A DNA stretch of 64,000 nucleotides, taken from NCBI RefSeq assembly GCF_019890635.1, contig NZ_JAIOAB010000004.1:124001-188000 (forward strand). The letters are read 5' to 3'. Shown piece by piece: positions 59,692 to 64,000 of this stretch (the first letter of the stretch is position 1; each line of letters begins with the position of its first letter). This DNA comes from Streptomyces sennicomposti (GTDB lineage Bacteria > Actinomycetota > Actinomycetes > Streptomycetales > Streptomycetaceae). Both the position numbers and the translations under genes were made by a program. The notes beneath the pieces were generated by a model. It saw only the letters and a list, made by a program, of their open reading frames with translations. It was not told where the DNA came from and searched no databases.

Positions 59692-60861
59692 TCACTCCAC
59701 CGTCGTCACCGTCCCCGCGCCCACGGTCCGGCCGCCCTCGCGGACGGCGAAGCCGAGGCCCGGCTCCAGGGGCACGTCGCGGCCGAGTTCCACCGTCATG
59801 GTGACGGTGTCCCCGGGCCGCGCGACGGCCGTCTCGCCGAGGTCGACGTCGCCGACCACGTCGGCGGTGCGGATGTAGAACTGCGGCCGGTACCCGGTGG
59901 CCACCGGCGTCGTACGGCCGCCCTCGCGCGCCGACAGCACGTACACCCGGGCGGTGAAGCGCCGCCGGGGCGCCACGCTGCCGGGCGCCGCGACCACGTG
60001 ACCGCGACGGACCGCGTCGCGCGGCACGCCGCGCAGCAGCAGCGCCACGTTGTCCCCGGCCTGGGCCTGCTCCATGGGCTTGCCGAAGGTCTCCAGGCCC
60101 GTGACGACGGTCTCCACCCCGGCGCCGAGCACCTCGACCCGGTCGCCGACGCGTACGGTCCCGCGCTCGACGGCGCCGGTGACGACGGTGCCGCGGCCGG
60201 TGATGGTGAGGACGTTCTCCACCGGGAGCAGGAACGGCGCGTCCAGGTACCGCTCGGGCAGCGGGACGTACGTGTCCACCGTGTCGAGCAGCGCCTCGAT
60301 CGACGCCGTCCAGCGCGGGTCGCCCGCCAGCGCCTTCAGCCCGGAGACCCGGACGACCGGCACCGCGTCGCCGGGGTACCCCTGCCGGGTGAGCAGGTCG
60401 CGGACCTCCAACTCGACGAGGTCGGTCAGCTCCTCGTCGCCCGCGTCGGCCTTGTTGAGGGCGACGACGATGTGGTCGACGCCCACCTGCCGGGCGAGCA
60501 GCACGTGTTCGGCGGTCTGCGGCATGATCCCGTCGAGCGCGGAGACCACGAGGATCGCCCCGTCGAGCTGCGCGGCGCCGGTGACCATGTTCTTCACGTA
60601 GTCGGCGTGACCGGGCATGTCCACGTGGGCGTAGTGCCGGGTGTCGGTCTCGTACTCGACGTGCGCGATGTTGATGGTGATGCCGCGCGCGGCCTCCTCC
60701 GGGGCGCGGTCGATGCGGTCGAACGGCACGAACGTGCCGGTGCCGCGCTCGGCGAGGACCTTGGTGATGGCGGCGGTCAGGGTGGTCTTGCCGTGGTCGA
60801 CATGGCCCATCGTGCCGATGTTCAGATGCGGTTTGGTGCGGACGTACGCCGTCTTGGGCAT
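59692..60861 (-). CDS. tuf3: Elongation factor Tu, divergent EF-Tu3 type
   Basis: 389 aa, the third EF-Tu of Streptomyces. G1 GHVDHGKT is at residues 19-26, the switch RGITI at 59-63, G3 in DMPGH (81-85), G4 NKAD (136-139) and G5 SGLKAL. The C-terminal domains are complete ([25 protein letters not shown]). Known work shows tuf3 is weakly expressed and under positive stringent control. The chain has no cysteine at all: Met82 and Ala138 replace the two widely conserved Cys. The ATG at 60861 has GAGG seven bases upstream. It may serve translation under stress; known tuf1/tuf2 copies lie elsewhere. Confidence 0.95.
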   Translation of the reverse strand: MPKTAYVRTKPHLNIGTMGHVDHGKTTLTAAITKVLAERGTGTFVPFDRIDRAPEEAARGITINIAHVEYETDTRHYAHVDMPGHADYVKNMVTGAAQLDGAILVVSALDGIMPQTAEHVLLARQVGVDHIVVALNKADAGDEELTDLVELEVRDLLTRQGYPGDAVPVVRVSGLKALAGDPRWTASIEALLDTVDTYVPLPERYLDAPFLLPVENVLTITGRGTVVTGAVERGTVRVGDRVEVLGAGVETVVTGLETFGKPMEQAQAGDNVALLLRGVPRDAVRRGHVVAAPGSVAPRRRFTARVYVLSAREGGRTTPVATGYRPQFYIRTADVVGDVDLGETAVARPGDTVTMTVELGRDVPLEPGLGFAVREGGRTVGAGTVTTVE

Positions 60862-61202
60862 GGCTGTACCTCGAAGCGTCGAAGGTGGTGCGGGGACCCC
60901 GAGGGACGGCCGACCCTCCCCCTGCGGGGTCCGCCGGACGATCCGGGGAGGGTCAGCTTCGGGCGCCGTCGGCTGCGGCCGGGAAGACGAGGACGGCAGC
61001 CTTCGGAGCACCCGCTGCCGCGGATGCTGCGAGGACGAAGGCGTGCCGGAACATGGGCCGATCATCGCCGACCGCGTGCCGCGCGTCGAATGGTTTTCGG
61101 CGGGCGGGAACTGACGTGTCACCAGGCACGACGGCCCCTCCTGTGACAGTGCTGAGACGAACCGTACGGCGATCAGACATATCCGTCGGTTAGTGTCACA
61201 AG
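60862..61202 (-). promoter_or_regulatory. tuf3 leader with interleaved hairpins and leader ORF
   Basis: 341-bp divergent region, read here in the tuf3 direction. A perfect 10-bp stem GACCCTCCCC/GGGGAGGGTC (60945-60954 with 60912-60921) interleaves with an 8-bp stem GGACCCCG/CGGGGTCC (60925-60932 with 60894-60901). They cannot both form as simple hairpins. A 33-codon ORF (61054-60953, starting [15 protein letters not shown]) ends with its stop codon on the 5' arm of the first stem, so a ribosome there would free the second. This is an attenuator-like layout. The TVP38 promoter element is in the right-hand end. Confidence 0.5.
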
Positions 61203-62030
61203 ATGCTCGATGCCACCACCCGCTCTGGGGGCACCGCCACGGCCTCTCCCCGGGCCGCCGCCACGGAGCCCGGCGCCGCCGTCCCCACGGCCGCCGTCCC
61301 GGTTCCGCTCACCCCGTCCGGCCCCGCCGGTCCCGTCGCGTTCGCCGGGGCCGCGGGCCTGGCCGCCCGTTGCGCGAGAGTCCTGCTCTCCCCCTGGTCG
61401 CGGCTGTCCCTGCTGCTCGTCCTGCTCGCCGCGGCCGGCACGTCCGTGCTGCTGTTCCAGCCGCAGCGGCTGCTCACACACGGCTGGCCGCCCCAACTCG
61501 GCGGCGCCGCCGCGGTGGTGGCCTTCGCCGTGGCCTACGGCGTGGGCACGGTGGCGTTCCTGCCGCGACCGCTGCTCAACCTCGCCGCGGGCGCGCTGTT
61601 CGGCTCGCAGTTCGGGCTGGCCGCCGCGCTGGCCGGTACGGTGCTGGGCGCCGGCGTGGCCTTCGGCCTGGGCCGGATGCTGGGTCAGGACGCGCTGCGT
61701 CCGCTGCTGCGCGGCCGGCTGCTGAAGGCGGCGGACGGGCAGCTCAGCCGGCACGGCTTCCGGTCGATGCTCGCGGCCCGGCTGTTCCCGGGCGTGCCGT
61801 TCTGGGCGGCGAACTACTGCGCCGCCGTCTCCCGGATGGGCTGGCCGGCGTTCCTGCTGGCGACGGCGCTCGGCTCGGTGCCGAACACGGCCGCCTACGT
61901 CGTCGCCGGGGCGCGTGCCGCCGCGCCGACCTCGCCGGCGTTCCTGATCGCGATGGCCTGCATCGCCGTGCCGGCGGTGGCCGGCGCGGCGGTGGCCTGG
62001 CGCAAACGCCACCACCTGCGCGCCCGTTGA
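61203..62030 (+). CDS. TVP38/TMEM64-family membrane protein
   Basis: 275 aa. After a 50-residue Ala/Pro-rich start, about five membrane segments follow with the VTT-domain marks [41 protein letters not shown], and [19 protein letters not shown]. Related to DedA, the family is linked to lipid scrambling. TAGTGT at 61191-61196, six bases before the ATG, points to a leaderless transcript. Divergent from tuf3. Confidence 0.9.
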   Translation: MLDATTRSGGTATASPRAAATEPGAAVPTAAVPVPLTPSGPAGPVAFAGAAGLAARCARVLLSPWSRLSLLLVLLAAAGTSVLLFQPQRLLTHGWPPQLGGAAAVVAFAVAYGVGTVAFLPRPLLNLAAGALFGSQFGLAAALAGTVLGAGVAFGLGRMLGQDALRPLLRGRLLKAADGQLSRHGFRSMLAARLFPGVPFWAANYCAAVSRMGWPAFLLATALGSVPNTAAYVVAGARAAAPTSPAFLIAMACIAVPAVAGAAVAWRKRHHLRAR

Positions 62031-62379
62031 GGACGGCGCGGGGCGATGCTTTTCGCCACGTGATCGCGTGCGGATCCGGACACCGCCGGTCCCCGCCGCT
62101 CCCCGCCCGCGCGCCGTCGCGCACCGCTCCGCACCCTCGGCCCGGTGGCGCACGGCGTCCGAGGTCTCGTCATCGGTGCTGGTCACGGCCGACGGCCCGG
62201 CAGCCGGGCGGGCGGCGTCGCGGCCGACGGCCCGCCCGTGCGCGGGCCGGCCACCGCGCCGCCCGGCCGCCGGACCGGCAGCCGCCGCGACCGGAACCGG
62301 TCGCACGGGTGACCGAGTCCATGCGGTGTGTGTAGCCGTCCGGTAGCGCAGCGTCAGGGCTTGCCCCTAGGCTGTGGCC
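62031..62379. other. Gap with no credible gene
   Basis: 349 bp of GC-rich sequence after the TVP38-like gene. A possible hairpin lies just after the stop (GGCGCGGGGCGATGCTTTTCG). Open frames on both strands are low-complexity Arg/Ala/Pro translations. Its right end holds the TAGGCT -10 element (62368-62373) of the next gene. Confidence 0.4.
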
Positions 62380-62559
62380 ATGTCCCCCGATTCCATGGCC
62401 CTTGGTTCCGTGCGGTCTGCCGCCGAACTGAACGAGCAGATCCGCGCGCTCTGGCTGCGCTCGGGCGGGTCCCTGACGGCCCAGGAGCGCGAGGAGTACG
62501 AGCTGCTGGTGGTCAAGTGGGCCGCCGCCATCCGCCGCGGGGTGATCGAGGCGGCGTGA
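62380..62559 (+). CDS. Small hypothetical protein, leaderless
   Basis: 59 aa: a helical sequence with SAAELNEQIRALWLRSGGSL and EYELLVVKWAAAIRRGVIEA. TAGGCT six bases before the ATG and the lack of a ribosome site suggest a leaderless message. The Leu/Ala-rich helices could pair or bind a partner. I believe similar small proteins occur widely in Streptomyces but cannot check this. Function unknown. Confidence 0.7.
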   Translation: MSPDSMALGSVRSAAELNEQIRALWLRSGGSLTAQEREEYELLVVKWAAAIRRGVIEAA

Positions 62560-62628
62560 GGGGCGGCGCCCCGCGCCGGCCCCCCACCACCGGACGGCCG
62601 GCCCCCGGCTGCCCGGAGGCGCCCCGCG

Positions 62629-63369
62629 TCAGCGCCCGCCGGACACCCTCAGCACCGCGCCCGAGGCGTAGGAGGCGTCCGGGGACATCAGCCAGGCCAC
62701 GGCCGCGGCGATCTCCTCGGCGCGGCCGGGGCGGCCCAGCGGGATCGTCCCGGCGGCGCGCCGGGCCCGTTCCGGATCGCCCATCTCCTCGTGCATCTCG
62801 GTGTCGATCATGCCGGGCGCGACCGCGTTGACGCGGATGCCGTCGGGCCCGAGTTCCTTGGCGAGCCCCAGGGTCAGGGTGTCCACGGCCGCCTTCGTCG
62901 CCGCGTAGTGGACGAAGTCGCCGGGGCTGCCGAGGGTGGCGGCCACGGACGAGATGTTCACGATGACGCCGCTGCCCCGGGGCGCCATGAGCTGCGCGGC
63001 GCGGCGCGCGCACAGCAGCGTGCCGAGCAGGTTGACCTCCACGACCCGGCGCAGATCGGCGGTGTCCGTGTCGGCGAGGCGGCCCAGCGGTCCGGTGACG
63101 CCGGCGTTGTTCACGAGGCCCGTCACCGGGCCGAGGCGTTCCTCGGCGGTGGCGAAGAGCCGTTCGACGTCGGCCTCCGACGAGGTGTCCATCCGGACGG
63201 TGACGCTGCGCGCCCCGGCCTCCAGCACCTCGTCGGCGACGGCCTCGGCGGCCCGGGTGTCGTGGACGTATCCGATCACGACGTCGTGCCCGTCGGCCGC
63301 CAGCCGCCGGCAGATCGCGGCGCCGATGCCCCGGCCGCCGCCGGTGACGACGGTGACAAGACGTTTCAT
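62629..63369 (-). CDS. SDR-family oxidoreductase
   Basis: 246 aa classical short-chain dehydrogenase: cofactor loop TGGGRGIGAAI (residues 9-19), MDTSSEADV, NNAGVTGPLG, the catalytic Ser in ISSVAA, YAATK with the catalytic Tyr/Lys, and PGMIDTEMHEEMG. The FabG-like pattern suggests NADPH use. Substrate unknown. A MITE-like element lies upstream. Confidence 0.95.
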   Translation of the reverse strand: MKRLVTVVTGGGRGIGAAICRRLAADGHDVVIGYVHDTRAAEAVADEVLEAGARSVTVRMDTSSEADVERLFATAEERLGPVTGLVNNAGVTGPLGRLADTDTADLRRVVEVNLLGTLLCARRAAQLMAPRGSGVIVNISSVAATLGSPGDFVHYAATKAAVDTLTLGLAKELGPDGIRVNAVAPGMIDTEMHEEMGDPERARRAAGTIPLGRPGRAEEIAAAVAWLMSPDASYASGAVLRVSGGR

Positions 63370-63440
63370 GCGGACCTCCGCTGCACTCTCGGCGCCACCC
63401 GTCCGCAGCGCCGGGCGAGACCCCCGCTGTGATCAGCCTA

Positions 63441-63614
63441 GGCCCTGTCGTCACATTCCCGCCGTCCGCCCGGAGGGCGGGCCCCGCGGCGTCAGGTGCG
63501 TGCTCTCGGTATGCCGGGCCTGGCCCTCGTACTGGGCGTACTCGGGTCGGGGTCCGGTGCGGCGAGAGTGCGTGCATGGCGTCGCGGGGCAGGCGGGAAT
63601 GTGGCGACAGGGCC
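63441..63614. mobile_element. 174-bp MITE-like element with 23-bp terminal inverted repeats
   Basis: The left end (63441-63463, starts GGCCCTGTCGTCACATTCCC) and the right end (63592-63614, read inverted) match at 22 of 23 bases. The outer flanks are CTA on the left and TTA on the right, compatible with a short TNA-type target. The interior is non-coding. The right end touches the DUF4291 stop codon, which is formed by the TTA flank. Confidence 0.72.
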
Positions 63615-64000
63615 TTAGGCCCGCAGATGCGCGAGCACCTCGTCGGCGACGGGGTAGGGCCGCTCCTTCGGCAGCAGGGCGGTGGCCCGCTCCAGCTCAC
63701 CCGTTCGGACCAGCGCGTGGATCTCGGCCGCGAGCGGGGTGACGTCCTCGATGCCGGTGATCCACTCGTCCGCGTACCGGGCCGCGGCCGGTCCGGCGAG
63801 GCCGAGCTGGAGGGAGCGGTACGGCAGCGGAGTGTGGTGCAGGTCCCGCTCCGGGTCCCACTGCACCCGCGCGGGCGCCTCCCGCAACCGCCGCCGCCAG
63901 GACGCCTGGTCGCCGTGCAGGGCCGGCACATGGTGGGACAGGCAGGCGTTGCGGAGCGCCCATTCGAACCCGTCCCGGCGGATCTCGACGGCGAGCACCG
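63615..64000 (-). CDS. DUF4291 protein (C-terminal part)
   Basis: The C-terminal 128 codons of a protein whose start lies beyond the window's right edge. It matches the DUF4291 pattern: VLAVEIRRDGFEWALRNACL-like text, VQWDPERDLHHTPLPYRSLQ, LGLAGPAAARYADEWI and EIHALVRTGELERA. The family is linked to tRNA-ligase/Pnkp-like or nucleic-acid functions only by prediction. The stop TAA lies in the flank of the MITE-like element. Confidence 0.82.
   Translation of the reverse strand, partial: VLAVEIRRDGFEWALRNACLSHHVPALHGDQASWRRRLREAPARVQWDPERDLHHTPLPYRSLQLGLAGPAAARYADEWITGIEDVTPLAAEIHALVRTGELERATALLPKERPYPVADEVLAHLRA

Noticed and set aside
1..64000. Prophage, integrative element or biosynthetic cluster
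   Set aside because: No integrase, terminase, capsid, transposase, PKS or NRPS genes are present and composition is even.

Overview
The window is chromosomal DNA of a high-GC actinomycete, almost certainly a Streptomyces or close relative. The evidence is a GC content well above 70%, strong third-position GC bias, frequent GTG/TTG starts, several apparently leaderless genes, and family content typical of the genus (DUF397 with XRE-DUF5753 and an ATPase, ANTAR protein, EF-Tu3, F420-dependent oxidoreductase). The order urease genes, then biotin genes, purB, sbcCD and tuf3 recalls the left-centre of the S. coelicolor chromosome; that comparison is from memory and was not run.

Layout. 1-576: start of a secreted TAP-type peptidase, cut by the window edge. 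697-5606: urease operon on the minus strand, read ureA-B-C-F-G-D, with no ureE. 5926-7297: orphan Phd/YefM antitoxin, ANTAR protein and a small hypothetical gene. 7688-8369: c-di-AMP (ydaO-type) riboswitch and an NlpC/P60 cell-wall hydrolase. 8370-9263: no credible gene, rich in short repeats. 9264-11107: the Streptomyces trio of HATPase, XRE-DUF5753 regulator and DUF397 protein. 11151-15704: biotin genes, bioF divergent from bioB-bioA-bioD; BioB carries a Cys/His repeat tail. 15792-18563: methyltransferase, an RHH antitoxin with a degenerate Fic/Doc-like partner, and an ABC ATPase. 18569-25259: its FtsX-type permease, an F420 oxidoreductase, a GNAT protein and two overlapping CBS/DUF21 membrane proteins. 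25448-28992: SGNH hydrolase, purB, a mismatch DNA glycosylase and a hypothetical protein. 29257-34976: ROK regulator, GntR/UTRA regulator, alpha/beta hydrolase, and a divergent EamA exporter and MocR regulator. 35114-38514: Tat-exported PhoD phosphatase and a membrane-anchored ACT-GNAT protein. 38682-43512: methionine gamma-lyase-like enzyme with a divergent Lrp, a DUF885 protein, and a rhodanese with a second divergent Lrp. 43593-49871: sbcC, sbcD, YigZ, CoA-binding and YbaK proteins. 49915-55310: XRE-cupin with divergent EamA, two left-handed beta-helix proteins, DedA and a large zinc-finger membrane protein. 55697-64000: galU, thioesterase, TM-anchored protein, spermidine-synthase-like protein, tuf3, TVP38-like protein, a short leaderless ORF, SDR, a 174-bp MITE-like element and a truncated DUF4291 gene.

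Working together. Clear multi-gene units are urease, biotin synthesis, SbcCD, the ABC exporter pair, the CBS/DUF21 pair and the toxin-antitoxin-like pair. Many other genes are single and divergent from their probable regulator, with inverted repeats between them. I found no prophage, CRISPR array, tRNA, rRNA or biosynthetic gene cluster. The most unusual signals are the cysteine-free EF-Tu3 with interleaved hairpins in its leader, the BioB Cys/His tail, the MITE-like element touching the DUF4291 stop codon, a DasR-like operator beside a GntR gene, and a probable CTG start overlapping purB.
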